A DNA stretch of 64,000 nucleotides from Pseudomonas mohnii (lineage in GTDB: Bacteria; Pseudomonadota; Gammaproteobacteria; Pseudomonadales; Pseudomonadaceae): positions 1,798,001 to 1,862,000 of the forward strand of contig NZ_FNRV01000001.1 in NCBI RefSeq assembly GCF_900105115.1, given 5' to 3'. The notes below the pieces were generated by a model that searched no databases, was not told the DNA's origin, and saw only the letters and a list, made by a program, of their open reading frames with translations. Shown here in pieces: positions 44,033 to 52,648 of this stretch (positions are counted from its first letter, which is position 1; each line of letters starts with the position of its first letter). Position numbers and translations under genes: made by a program.

Positions 44033-44446
44033 ATGCGCAAGGGTCCGTTGTGTCTGATGTTGGTCACGTTGTCGATCGTGGCCCCCGCCCACGGTGAAGA
44101 AAGCGCCAGCGGCGGTAGTTCGACGCCGCTGTCACTGAGCGCTGGCAGCCAGATCACCGAGTTGCAACAGCGTCTTAAGGAAAGCGAGCGGCAACGGGAA
44201 GAACTGAGCAAACAACTGCAAAATGCCGATGGCGAGCGCGAAAGCCCCGTGCTGGCCCGATTGCGTCAGGAGAACCAGCGCTTGAAGCTGCAGCTCAAGG
44301 AGGCCCAGGCCAGCAGCCCGCTGCCGCGCTTGCTGACCGATCAGCAACAATGGTTCGTCATCGGCGCCGGAGTTGCGCTATTGGCCCTGCTCTGCGGTAT
44401 CTTCGCCAGTGGTGCAAGTCGAAAACGTCGACAATGGCTAAATTGA
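44033..44446 (+). CDS. Membrane-anchored periplasmic coiled-coil protein of unknown function
   Basis: 137 aa from ATG 44033, with AGGAG 7 nt upstream. The signal sequence RKGPLCLMLVTLSIVAPAHG has a likely cut after AHG. A coiled coil from about 42 to 85 follows (ITELQQRLKESERQREELSK). A membrane helix (FVIGAGVALLALLCGIFASG) stands near the end, with a basic cytoplasmic tail RKRRQW. It resembles the C-terminal half of the TIGR04211 SH3 family, but without the SH3 part. It ends only 7 bp before cpxR, so a link to envelope stress sensing is likely but unproved. Confidence 0.8.
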   Translation: MRKGPLCLMLVTLSIVAPAHGEESASGGSSTPLSLSAGSQITELQQRLKESERQREELSKQLQNADGERESPVLARLRQENQRLKLQLKEAQASSPLPRLLTDQQQWFVIGAGVALLALLCGIFASGASRKRRQWLN

Positions 44447-44453
44447 GTGAGTC

Positions 44454-45131
44454 ATGAGCGAGCTGTTACTTATTGATGATGACCAGGAGTTGTGCGAGCT
44501 CCTGAGCAGTTGGCTGAGCCAGGAAGGCTTTCAAGTCCGAGCCTGTCACGATGGCCAGAGCGCCCGTCGTGCACTGGCCGAAACGTCTCCGGCAGCCGTC
44601 GTGCTGGATGTGATGTTGCCGGATGGCAGCGGCCTGGAACTGCTCAAGCAACTGCGCAGCGATCACCCCGACTTGCCGGTGCTGATGCTATCGGCCCGCG
44701 GTGAACCTTTGGACCGCATCCTAGGCCTGGAACTGGGTGCCGACGATTACCTCGCCAAACCCTGCGACCCGCGGGAACTGACCGCCCGCCTGCGAGCGGT
44801 GCTACGCCGCAGCCACCCGGCGGCCGTTTCCAGCCAGCTGGAACTGGGCGATCTGTGTTTCAGCCCGGTGCGCGGCGTAGTCAGCATCGACGAACAGGAA
44901 TTTACCCTCACCGTCTCCGAAAGCCGCTTGCTGGAAGCCTTGCTCAAGCAACCCGGCGAGCCACTGGACAAACAGGAATTGGCGCAAATCGCCCTCGGTC
45001 GCAAACTGACGCTGTACGACCGCAGCCTGGACATGCACGTCAGCAACCTTCGCAAGAAGATCGGCCCGCACCCCGATGGCCGTCCGCGCATCGTCGCGCT
45101 GCGCAGCCGTGGTTACTACTACAGCCTGTAA
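44454..45131 (+). CDS. cpxR: OmpR-family response regulator CpxR
   Basis: 225 aa. The receiver domain has LLIDDDQELCELL, the phospho-acceptor Asp52 in VVLDVMLPDG and Lys102 in DDYLAKPCDP. The C-terminal winged helix ends in SNLRKKIGPHPDGRPRI and LRSRGYYYSL. It should be phosphorylated by CpxA (45997-47340) when envelope proteins misfold. The gene order cpxR, spy-like, cpxA is the Pseudomonas arrangement (compare PA3204-PA3206). A direct repeat like a CpxR box lies downstream, before the spy-like gene. Confidence 0.9.
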   Translation: MSELLLIDDDQELCELLSSWLSQEGFQVRACHDGQSARRALAETSPAAVVLDVMLPDGSGLELLKQLRSDHPDLPVLMLSARGEPLDRILGLELGADDYLAKPCDPRELTARLRAVLRRSHPAAVSSQLELGDLCFSPVRGVVSIDEQEFTLTVSESRLLEALLKQPGEPLDKQELAQIALGRKLTLYDRSLDMHVSNLRKKIGPHPDGRPRIVALRSRGYYYSL

Positions 45132-45267
45132 ACCGAGAAAGAGCTGGCCAACTGCAACCTGTGGCGAGGGAGCTTGCGCCCGTTGACTGCGCAGCAATCC
45201 CGCTGTTGGGGCCGCTTCGCAGCCCGGCGCCCCAAATGACGTTATGTCAGGTCGGCGCAAAACCATC

Positions 45268-45283
45268 TTTACCCAAGCTTTAC
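45268..45283 (+). promoter_or_regulatory. Putative CpxR box before the spy-like gene
   Basis: TTTAC-CCAAGC-TTTAC is a direct repeat of the inverse of GTAAA with a spacing one base longer than the enterobacterial consensus GTAAA-N5-GTAAA. It lies about 85 bp upstream of the spy-like gene and about 140 bp downstream of cpxR. The one-turn spacing suits a tandem-binding OmpR-type regulator. Confidence 0.45.
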
Positions 45284-45365
45284 GCTCCACTGACCGCCGC
45301 TGACCTTGATCTCCGTAATCTGTACTCATCCGGAACGTACCGGGAATGAGACAAGGAGATTCACC

Positions 45366-45815
45366 ATGCGCAAGACTCTTATCGCTCTGATGTTCGCCGC
45401 CGCCCTGCCGACCGTTGCCATGGCCATGCCTGAAGGCACAGGCCCGATGGGTGGGCCAATGGACGGTTCGCGCCACGGCGGTCAGATGCACGGCATGCAC
45501 GGCAAAGGCCCGTACAGCCAACTGGACCTGAGCCGCGAACAGCGCGATCAGATCCGCAAGATCATGGGCGAGCAAATGCACGAGCGTAAGCAACTGGTAG
45601 ACAAGTACCTGGAAAAACTCTCGCCAGCCGACCAGAAAGCCATGAAGGACGAAATGGCCGCCAACCACAAGAAAGCCGAAGCCGACGTCCGCGCGCTGCT
45701 GAAACCGGATCAACAGAAGAAATTCGACGAGATCCAGAAGCAACAGGCTGAGCGCCGCGCCGAATGGGCCGAATTCAAGGCCTGGAAAGCGCAACAACCG
45801 CAAAAAGCGCAATAA
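45366..45815 (+). CDS. Spy/CpxP-like periplasmic chaperone
   Basis: 149 aa from ATG 45366 (AAGGAGA 7 nt upstream). A signal peptide (RKTLIALMFAAALPTVAMA) is followed by a Met/Gly/His-rich stretch (MGGPMDGSRHGGQMHGMHG) that may bind metal. Then comes a helical part with LTxxQ-type motifs (DLSREQRDQIRKI, LLKPDQQKKFDEI), the signature of CpxP and Spy. Such proteins cradle unfolded envelope proteins and damp the Cpx sensor. It lies between cpxR and cpxA and has its own terminator behind it. Confidence 0.9.
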   Translation: MRKTLIALMFAAALPTVAMAMPEGTGPMGGPMDGSRHGGQMHGMHGKGPYSQLDLSREQRDQIRKIMGEQMHERKQLVDKYLEKLSPADQKAMKDEMAANHKKAEADVRALLKPDQQKKFDEIQKQQAERRAEWAEFKAWKAQQPQKAQ

Positions 45816-45828
45816 TGCGTTAACCCCG

Positions 45829-45864
45829 GACCCAATGGCTCACCCCATTGGGTCTGCTGCTTTT
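45829..45864 (+). terminator. Terminator after the spy-like gene
   Basis: GACCCAATGG and CCATTGGGTC (45829-45854) pair over 10 bp with a 6-nt loop, followed by TGCTGCTTTT. It separates the spy-like gene from cpxA, although cpxA may be reached by read-through. Confidence 0.7.
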
Positions 45865-45866
45865 AC

Positions 45867-45968
45867 TGTAGGAGCGAGCCTGCTCGCGATGGACGGCAAC
45901 GATAACGCGCGGCAACAGGTAGCACGTGTTGTCTATTCGTTCTTCGCGAGCAGGCTCGCTCCTACAGG
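45867..45968. repeat. REP pair between the spy-like gene and cpxA
   Basis: TGTAGGAGCGAGCCTGCTCGCGATGG is mirrored by TTCGCGAGCAGGCTCGCTCCTACAGG after about 50 bp. Same family as 26053 and 59120. Confidence 0.8.
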
Positions 45969-45996
45969 TGATTCCGTGATTGTTTGAGGATTTTCT

Positions 45997-47340
45997 GTGC
46001 GCTCATTGTTCTGGCGTATTCTGGCCAGCTTCTGGCTGGCGATCGCTTTGGTTGCCGGGCTCTCCATTCTGCTGGGGCACATGCTCAATCAGGACGCGTG
46101 GATTCTCAGTCGTCATCCCGGCCTCAACACCCTGGCCGAGGAGTGGACTCAAACCTATGAGACCCAGGGCGAGGACGCCGCCCAGGACATTCTCGAACAA
46201 CGCAAACGCCAATATCACATCGATGTTCAGGTGCTCAACGAAAGCGGCGACCCGGTGGTGCGCGGCACCTTCCCACGTCGCGCGGCGGCCTTCGAAGCAC
46301 GCCAGAACAATGATGACCGGCGCCTGCCATGGCGTCGTCTGACGGCGGAATACACCAGCGAAAAAACCGGCGACACCTACCTGCTGATCTATCGCATTCC
46401 ACACCCGGAACTGGATGCCTGGCACCGCGAAAGCCTGCTCTGGCCGCTGAGTGCACTGGGGATCGCCCTGGTGGTGCTGACCCTGTTCAGCTTGTTCGTG
46501 ACCCTTTCCATTACCCGTCCGCTCAGCCGTTTGCGCGGCGCGGTGCATGACCTGGGGCAAACCACTTACCAACAAAACAGCCTGGTCAAACTGGCCAACC
46601 GCCGCGATGAGTTTGGCGTACTGGCCACTGATTTCAACCGCATGGGGGCACGCCTGCAAAGCCTGATCGGCAGCCAGCGGCAGTTGCTGCGCGATGTGTC
46701 CCACGAACTGCGCTCTCCCCTCGCCCGGCTGCGCATTGCCCTGGCCTTGGCCGAACGGGCGTCACCGGAAGAACGGCAAAAGCTCTGGCCGCGCCTGACA
46801 CGTGAATGCGACCGACTCGAAGCGCTGATCAGCGAAATTCTGGTGCTGGCGCGGGTCGATGCCGATAACGCCAGCGCTGAGGAGGTCGATCTCAACGCCT
46901 TGCTCGCAACGCTGCAACGGGATGCACAAATGGCTTCACCGGAACAAAGTGTAACGCTGGAGGCTGAGGCGCAACTGAACCTGAAAGGCTGGCCGACCAT
47001 GATCGAACGCGCCGTGGACAACCTGCTGCGCAATGCCCAGCGCTTCAATCCGGTGAACGGGCAACCGATCGAAATGCTGGCATTGCGTCAGGGAGATCGG
47101 ATCGTGGTGAGCGTGCGCGATCATGGGCCAGGCGTTGACGCCGAACACTTGAATCAACTCGGTGAACCCTTCTACCGCGCGCCGGGGCAGACTGCGGCAG
47201 GCCACGGTTTGGGATTGGCCATTGCACGGCGGGCAGCGGAGAGACATGGCGGCAGCCTGGTGCTGGCCAATCACCCGGAAGGCGGGTTTATTGCCAGTCT
47301 GGAACTGCCACTCGTCCCAGGCGCAGTGGTCCAACCCTGA
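45997..47340 (+). CDS. cpxA: Envelope-stress sensor histidine kinase CpxA
   Basis: 447 aa from GTG 45997 (TTGAGGA upstream). Two membrane helices (SLFWRILASFWLAIALVAGL and WPLSALGIALVVLTLFSLFV) bracket a periplasmic sensor of about 120 residues. HAMP follows (TRPLSRLRGAVHDLGQ). The kinase has His236 in DVSHELRSPLARLR, the N box DNLLRNAQRFNP and the G boxes VRDHGPGVD and GHGLGLAIARRA. It phosphorylates CpxR. The spy-like gene just upstream probably encodes its negative regulator. Confidence 0.9.
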   Translation: MRSLFWRILASFWLAIALVAGLSILLGHMLNQDAWILSRHPGLNTLAEEWTQTYETQGEDAAQDILEQRKRQYHIDVQVLNESGDPVVRGTFPRRAAAFEARQNNDDRRLPWRRLTAEYTSEKTGDTYLLIYRIPHPELDAWHRESLLWPLSALGIALVVLTLFSLFVTLSITRPLSRLRGAVHDLGQTTYQQNSLVKLANRRDEFGVLATDFNRMGARLQSLIGSQRQLLRDVSHELRSPLARLRIALALAERASPEERQKLWPRLTRECDRLEALISEILVLARVDADNASAEEVDLNALLATLQRDAQMASPEQSVTLEAEAQLNLKGWPTMIERAVDNLLRNAQRFNPVNGQPIEMLALRQGDRIVVSVRDHGPGVDAEHLNQLGEPFYRAPGQTAAGHGLGLAIARRAAERHGGSLVLANHPEGGFIASLELPLVPGAVVQP

Positions 47341-47361
47341 ACCCACTTATGATCGAGGTCG

Positions 47362-47928
47362 TCAGGCTTTACCGGGCCAGGCGCTGACGAACTCGGCCAC
47401 ATCAACTTTCTCCGCAACGCGCGGTTCTTTCAGCGGCGTGCCAAGGTACAGAAACGCAATCACCTCCTCGCCTTCGGCCAATCCCAACCCCTTGGCCACA
47501 TGCGGCGAATAGGCCAGATCACCCGTACGCCACACCGCGCCAATGCCCTGCGCATAGGCCGCCAGCAAAATCCCGTGGGCCGCGCAGCCAGCCGCCAGTC
47601 GTTGCTCGGACTTGGGATATTTGACGTGATCCTGCAAGCGCGCAATCACCACGACCACCAGTGGCGCCCGCAGCGGACCGTTGCGCGCCTTGTCGATGGC
47701 CGCCTCGCTGGCTTCGCCATCCTGCAGCTTCGCGGCTTCGGCCAGCAACTCGCCCATTTGCTCGCGCGCAGCACCTTCGACAGTCAAGAAACGCCACGGC
47801 TGCAAGTGACCGTGATCGGGTGCACGCATGGCGGCGGCAAACAGCGCCTCGCGCTGCTCTGGCGTGGGAGCCGGCTCGACCAGGCGTGGGACGGAAACAC
47901 GGTTGAGCAATACGTCGAGAGCCTGCAT
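47362..47928 (-). CDS. Nitroreductase family protein (YdjA-like)
   Basis: 188 aa, the small YdjA branch of FMN-dependent NAD(P)H nitroreductases. MRAPDHGHLQPWRFL holds the FMN phosphate contact, and AAGCAAHGILLAAYAQGIGA with the following VWRTGD lines the flavin. The enzyme reduces nitro compounds or quinones; the real substrate is unknown. It is convergent with cpxA (21 bp apart) and divergent from trkH. Confidence 0.9.
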   Translation of the reverse strand: MQALDVLLNRVSVPRLVEPAPTPEQREALFAAAMRAPDHGHLQPWRFLTVEGAAREQMGELLAEAAKLQDGEASEAAIDKARNGPLRAPLVVVVIARLQDHVKYPKSEQRLAAGCAAHGILLAAYAQGIGAVWRTGDLAYSPHVAKGLGLAEGEEVIAFLYLGTPLKEPRVAEKVDVAEFVSAWPGKA

Positions 47929-48049
47929 CGGCCACCTCCTGAAAAATTGGTGCGGCTATTCTAGCGGTATCTACCGCCGGAGTGCCGGTTTACATGCCCT
48001 GCACCGCAGGTAGAATGGCGCCCTTCCCACATTCAGCCGAGCGGACCTC

Positions 48050-49504
48050 ATGGCGTTGCCGACCTTACGGATCATTGGTTTCATTATCGGCATCTTCCTG
48101 ATAACCCTGGCCATCGCCATGGTCGTGCCCATGGCCACGCTGGTGATCTTCGACCGTACCCATGACCTGCCGTCGTTCCTCTGGGCCAGCATGATCACCT
48201 TTGTCGCCGGCCTGGCGCTGGTCATTCCGGGACGACCCGAGCACATTCACCTGCGCCCACGGGACATGTACCTGCTGACCGTCAGCAGCTGGCTGGTGGT
48301 GTGCATCTTCGCCGCACTGCCGTTTCTGTTGACCCAGCGCATCAGCTACACCGATTCGTTTTTTGAAAGCATGTCCGGCATCACCGCCACCGGCTCGACG
48401 GTACTCAGTGGCCTGGACACCATGTCCCCCGGCATTCTGATGTGGCGCTCGCTGTTGCACTGGATCGGCGGCATCGGCTTTATCGGCATGGCGGTGGCGA
48501 TTCTGCCACTGCTGCGCATCGGTGGCATGCGGCTGTTTCAGACCGAGTCGTCGGACCGTTCCGAAAAAGTCATGCCCCGCTCGCACATGGTGGCGCGGTT
48601 GATCGTAGCGGCCTACGTCGGCATTACCATTGTCGGCAGCCTGGCGTTCTGGTGGGCCGGGATGAGCCTGTTCGATGCGATCAACCATGCGATGTCGGCA
48701 ATTTCCACCGGTGGTTTCTCCACCTCCGACCAGTCCCTGGCCAAATGGACACAACCGGCGGTGCACTGGGTGGCGATCGTCATCATGATTCTCGGCAGCC
48801 TGCCTTTTACCCTGTACGTGGCGACCCTGCGCGGCAACCGCCGGGCGCTGATCAAGGATCAACAGGTTCAAGGCTTGCTCGGCATGTTGGTGGTGACCTG
48901 GCTGGTGCTCGGCACCTGGTACTGGTGGACCACCAAGCTGCATTGGCTGGAAGCGCTGCGGCATGTGGCGCTGAACGTGACGTCGGTGGTGACGACCACC
49001 GGTTTCGCACTGGGGGACTACAGCCTCTGGGGCAATTTCTCGCTGATGCTGTTCTTCTATCTGGGCTTTGTCGGCGGTTGTTCCGGCTCGACGGCTGGCG
49101 GGATCAAGATTTTCCGCTTCCAGGTGGCCTACATTCTGCTCAAGGCCAACCTTAATCAGTTGATTCATCCGCGCGCGGTGATCAAGCAGAAGTACAACGG
49201 TCACCGGCTCGATGAAGAGATCGTGCGTTCGATTCTGACCTTTTCGTTTTTCTTCGCCATCACCATCTGCGTGATCGCGCTGTTGCTGTCGCTGCTCGGG
49301 GTAGACTGGATGACCGCGCTCACCGGCGCCGCCAGCACCGTGTCCGGTGTCGGCCCCGGCCTGGGTGAAACCATCGGCCCGGCCGGCAACTTCGCCTCGC
49401 TGCCCGACGCCGCCAAGTGGATTCTCTCGTTCGGCATGCTCTTGGGCCGACTGGAGATCATTACGGTATTTGTTCTGTGCATTCCAGCGTTCTGGCGTCA
49501 CTGA
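48050..49504 (+). CDS. trkH: Potassium uptake protein TrkH
   Basis: 484 aa. Four pore loops with the filter glycines are visible: ESMSGITATGSTV, HAMSAISTGGFST, NVTSVVTTTGFAL and ASTVSGVGPGLGE. Around ten membrane helices surround them, beginning LRIIGFIIGIFLITLAIAMV. TrkH forms the potassium channel gated by TrkA, which is not in this window. The final 44 bp overlap the end of the convergent AraC-family gene. Confidence 0.96.
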   Translation: MALPTLRIIGFIIGIFLITLAIAMVVPMATLVIFDRTHDLPSFLWASMITFVAGLALVIPGRPEHIHLRPRDMYLLTVSSWLVVCIFAALPFLLTQRISYTDSFFESMSGITATGSTVLSGLDTMSPGILMWRSLLHWIGGIGFIGMAVAILPLLRIGGMRLFQTESSDRSEKVMPRSHMVARLIVAAYVGITIVGSLAFWWAGMSLFDAINHAMSAISTGGFSTSDQSLAKWTQPAVHWVAIVIMILGSLPFTLYVATLRGNRRALIKDQQVQGLLGMLVVTWLVLGTWYWWTTKLHWLEALRHVALNVTSVVTTTGFALGDYSLWGNFSLMLFFYLGFVGGCSGSTAGGIKIFRFQVAYILLKANLNQLIHPRAVIKQKYNGHRLDEEIVRSILTFSFFFAITICVIALLLSLLGVDWMTALTGAASTVSGVGPGLGETIGPAGNFASLPDAAKWILSFGMLLGRLEIITVFVLCIPAFWRH

Positions 49505-50522
49505 CCGTCGGTGGCGCTTCCATCAATCGCGCCCGGTATTCGCCGGGCGTGGCATCGAACCAGCGCCGGAAGGCGCGGAAGAAGTTGCTCGGATCGGCGA
49601 ACCCCAGCAGGTAGGCAATTTCCAGCAGGGTCATGGTCGGTTGCGCCAGATACTGCTCGGCCAATTCGCGCCGGGTGTCGTCGAGCAATGTTTGAAAACT
49701 CGTGCCCTCTTCCTGCAAGCGTCGCTGCAACGTACGTTGCGACAGGTGCAGCGTTTGCGCCACGGTGTCGCGCTTGGGTTCGCCCTGTGGCAGCAAACGG
49801 CATAGCACCTGCCGCGCCTTGTGGGTCACGCGCCCCTCGGAAAACCGTGCCAGGTATTCGCCGGCAAAGCGGTCATGCAGCAACGCCATGGCCTCGTTGG
49901 CCGTCGGCAATGGCGCTTCCATGTCCGAACGCTCGAAAATCAGCGCATCGTAAGGTGCGTTGAACACCAGCGGCGCATGGAAAGCCTGTTTATAAGGTTC
50001 GAGATTGGCCGGTTGATCGCCCTGGACCAGCACCTTGCGCGGGTGCAGCGTGCGACCGGTCAGCCAGCCGCACAGCGCCAGGGCGCAGGCCAGTGAGGCT
50101 TCGGCGCTTTGACGGGTGGGCGGCAAATGATCGCCGTGAACCGTCAGAATCAGCGCATACCCCTCATCCAGCAGGCGGAAACTCAGGTCCGCGCTTTCAG
50201 CAATAATCCGCTGGTAACGCACCAGTCGCTTGAAACCTTCGGCCAGGGTCTGGCTGGACATCAAGGCGTAGCCGGTCACATGGAACTGCGCGGGGCGTAC
50301 CACCTTGCCCATGTTCAGGCCAATCGCCGGGTTGCCGGACAGCTCAACCGCGCGTTGCCAGAGTCGTGTCATGGAGTCCTGCGGGAAGCGCGCATCCGGA
50401 TCATCCAATGCCGCGTAGTCAAGCCCCAGCTGTTTGAACAGAACCCGGCAATCCAGGCCGTCCATTTCCAGTGCTTTGACAATCCCCATCGCCCAGCTTG
50501 CAGAAGTCGTTCGTTCGCTCAT
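49461..50522 (-). CDS. AraC-family regulator with arabinose-operon type N-terminal domain
   Basis: 353 aa. Residues about 15-215 form the N-terminal domain found in OruR/ArgR-like and quorum or stress regulators (ALEMDGLDCRVLFKQLGLDY, RYQRIIAESADLSFRLLDEG). The AraC helix-turn-helix pair lies at about 240-335 (VAQTLHLSQRTLQRRLQEEG, LLEIAYLLGFADPSNFFRAF). The effector is not known. The gene overlaps trkH tail to tail by 44 bp, so their transcripts could interfere. The start ATG 50522 has no strong ribosome site. Confidence 0.9.
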   Translation of the reverse strand: MSERTTSASWAMGIVKALEMDGLDCRVLFKQLGLDYAALDDPDARFPQDSMTRLWQRAVELSGNPAIGLNMGKVVRPAQFHVTGYALMSSQTLAEGFKRLVRYQRIIAESADLSFRLLDEGYALILTVHGDHLPPTRQSAEASLACALALCGWLTGRTLHPRKVLVQGDQPANLEPYKQAFHAPLVFNAPYDALIFERSDMEAPLPTANEAMALLHDRFAGEYLARFSEGRVTHKARQVLCRLLPQGEPKRDTVAQTLHLSQRTLQRRLQEEGTSFQTLLDDTRRELAEQYLAQPTMTLLEIAYLLGFADPSNFFRAFRRWFDATPGEYRARLMEAPPTVSDARTLECTEQIP

Positions 50523-50683
50523 GTCGGGTTCTTACATGATGAGCCGCACTGTCACGGCCAATTTCCGAAGGATACTAAAGTGGCGCCTATTGTCACTGGC
50601 CGATGCCATTGATCACTCTAGACTCAAATAGGCTACCCGCAGAACAACTTGCAGTCAGAACAATAAGCACAGAGATCGCATAC

Positions 50684-50995
50684 GTGGAAAACGTCAAACG
50701 ATTCAACAGCTTCGCTGAGTTTTACCCCTATTACCTCAGCGAGCACAGCGACAGCACTTGCCGACGAATGCACTTCATCGGCACGACGCTGGTCATTTTC
50801 ATTCTGGCGCTGACCATTGGTCGGGGCACCTGGATGCTGTTGTGGGCTTTGCCGGTGGCCGGCTACAGCTTCGCCTGGGTCGGACATTTCTTCTTCGAAA
50901 GGAATCGCCCTGCAACTTTCCAACATCCCTTCTATAGCTTGCTCGGCGATTTCGTCATGTATCGCGACATGATTCTGGGACGCGTGCCGTTCTAG
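50684..50995 (+). CDS. DUF962 (Mpo1-like) membrane protein
   Basis: 103 aa from GTG 50684 (MENVKRFNSFAEFYPYYLSE); the earlier open part has no ribosome site. HSDSTCRRMHFIGT and VGHFFFERNRPATFQHP hold the conserved His residues that bind iron in yeast Mpo1, an alpha-oxidation dioxygenase for 2-hydroxy fatty acids. Two membrane helices lie between. The bacterial role is unknown. It ends 18 bp before an HD-domain gene and is likely co-transcribed with it. Confidence 0.85.
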   Translation: MENVKRFNSFAEFYPYYLSEHSDSTCRRMHFIGTTLVIFILALTIGRGTWMLLWALPVAGYSFAWVGHFFFERNRPATFQHPFYSLLGDFVMYRDMILGRVPF

Positions 50996-51013
50996 AACAC
51001 AGGAGGATTGCCG

Positions 51014-51604
51014 ATGAATGCAAACGCCCGTTTCACCCACATGAAGGACGGCACCCAGGAAGACTGGGCGATCATTGCTGCGGACTTCAGTGCCTACGCC
51101 CGTCAACTGCCGGCACGAATCGCGGCGCACCTGAAGTTGTTGGAGGGTGATTTTGGTGGCTTTCCAGTGGACCGCCTGACCCACTCCCTGCAAACCGCCA
51201 CCCGCGCCTGGCGCGACGGCCGCGATGAAGAGTACGTGGTCTGCGCCCTGCTCCATGACATCGGCGACACCCTTGGCTCCTACAACCACCCGGACATCGC
51301 GGCCGCCATCCTCAAACCGTTTGTCAGCGCCGAGAATTTGTGGATGGTGGAAAAACACGGAATTTTCCAGGGCTACTACTTCTTCCATCACCTGGGCATG
51401 GACCGGCACCTGCGCGAGCAATTCAGCGATCACCCGCAGTACCTGGCAACCATCGAATTCTGCGCCAAGTACGACGCGGCGGCGTTTGATCCGGCATATG
51501 ACACCCTGCCGCTGAGTTTCTTTGAACCGATGATGGCGCGACTGTTCGCGCAGCCGAAGCACTCGATCTACAAGGCGGCGATGGAAGAATACTCACCCGC
51601 CTGA
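51014..51604 (+). CDS. HD-domain phosphohydrolase
   Basis: 196 aa from ATG 51014, with AGGAGG ideally placed. Metal ligands are RLTHSLQTATRAWRDG, the doublet ALLHDIGDTLGSYNH, and YFFHHLGMDRHL further on. Proteins of this kind cleave phosphate from nucleotides or related molecules; some resemble the PhnZ/MIOX group that oxidises its substrate. I cannot say which applies here. It follows the DUF962 gene. Confidence 0.85.
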   Translation: MNANARFTHMKDGTQEDWAIIAADFSAYARQLPARIAAHLKLLEGDFGGFPVDRLTHSLQTATRAWRDGRDEEYVVCALLHDIGDTLGSYNHPDIAAAILKPFVSAENLWMVEKHGIFQGYYFFHHLGMDRHLREQFSDHPQYLATIEFCAKYDAAAFDPAYDTLPLSFFEPMMARLFAQPKHSIYKAAMEEYSPA

Positions 51605-51649
51605 CAGGCCTCAGGGGATCGCGTGATTTAAGGAAAAAACGATCAAATG

Positions 51650-51675
51650 GTGGGAGCGAGCCTGCTCGCGATGAG
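51650..51675. repeat. Single REP element between converging genes
   Basis: TGGGAGCGAGCCTGCTCGCGATG is one arm of the family that elsewhere occurs as pairs. It lies between the ends of the HD gene and the phosphoesterase gene. Confidence 0.7.
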
Positions 51676-51697
51676 GCCGGTACACTCACCGCAACTT

Positions 51698-52513
51698 TCA
51701 CGCTGGCTCGGCGACTTTCAAAGCCTTCAACTGCGCCTCCCGCGCCTGGGCATCAGCCAGGCGATACAACTCGATCGTGCCATCCCAATGCTCGATCAGC
51801 GCCGTGCACGACTCCACCCAGTCCCCGCAATTGAGGTAATCCACCTCGCCGACCTTGCGAATCTCGGCATGGTGAATGTGCCCGCACACCACGCCATGCA
51901 GCTCGCGTTTGACACACTCATGGGCGATGGCTTCTTCAAAATCGCTGATGAAGCTGACGGCGGTTTTCACCTTGTGCTTGAGGTACGCCGACAGCGACCA
52001 GTAGCCATAGCCATAACGGGCACGCCAATGGTTGAGCCAACGATTGAGGGTCAGGGTGAATTCGTAGGCCGAGTCGCCGAGAAAGGCCAGCCAGCGGTGA
52101 TAGCGAGTGATTACGTCAAACTGGTCCCCGTGGATCACCAACAAATGCCTGCCGTCAGCGGTCACGTGCACCGCTTCGTCCACCAACTGGATATTGCCCA
52201 GAATCAGCTTCGAATAGCGGCGCAGGAATTCGTCATGGTTGCCGGTGACGTAGATCACCTCGGTACCGCGCTTGGCCATGGTCAGCAAGCGCCGGATCAC
52301 GTTGGTGTGCGCCTGCGGCCAGTACATGCCGCCGCGCAGTTTCCAGCCGTCGATGATATCGCCCACCAGATAGATCTTGTCTGCGTGGTAACCCTTGAGA
52401 AACTGCGACAGATGCTCGGCCTGGCAATCGCGCGTGCCCAAATGCACGTCGGAAATCCATAGGGTCCGCACACGTTGCTTACGGCTGGGTTTGGCGAGCT
52501 CGGCGCTGGTCAT
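51698..52513 (-). CDS. LpxH-like metallophosphoesterase (UDP-2,3-diacylglucosamine diphosphatase family)
   Basis: 271 aa from ATG 52513 (GAGGG 7 nt upstream). Calcineurin-type metal motifs in order: WISDVHLGTRDC, YLVGDIIDGW, VTGNHDEFLRR, VIHGDQFD and CGHIHHAEIR. Related proteins hydrolyse UDP-diacylglucosamine in lipid A synthesis. This branch is longer than E. coli LpxH (240 aa) and is often a second copy, so a different phosphoester substrate is possible. It is divergent from the AraC gene to the right. Confidence 0.88.
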   Translation of the reverse strand: MTSAELAKPSRKQRVRTLWISDVHLGTRDCQAEHLSQFLKGYHADKIYLVGDIIDGWKLRGGMYWPQAHTNVIRRLLTMAKRGTEVIYVTGNHDEFLRRYSKLILGNIQLVDEAVHVTADGRHLLVIHGDQFDVITRYHRWLAFLGDSAYEFTLTLNRWLNHWRARYGYGYWSLSAYLKHKVKTAVSFISDFEEAIAHECVKRELHGVVCGHIHHAEIRKVGEVDYLNCGDWVESCTALIEHWDGTIELYRLADAQAREAQLKALKVAEPA

Positions 52514-52648
52514 GGACAACCCTCAGGATTGGTTTTCGCCAGCTTGCGCCGTGTGGATTAATAGCCCATGACAGCGGCAAGTCAGTCTTGTGACAACGCG
52601 AACGAGCCGCCTCGGTGTAAACTGCCGCCCAGTCCCCGGAGCCCCGCG

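Noticed and set aside
48065..49501. A 478-codon minus-strand frame
   Set aside because: Antisense shadow of trkH; very rich in Gln, His and Arg, as expected for reversed membrane-protein codons.
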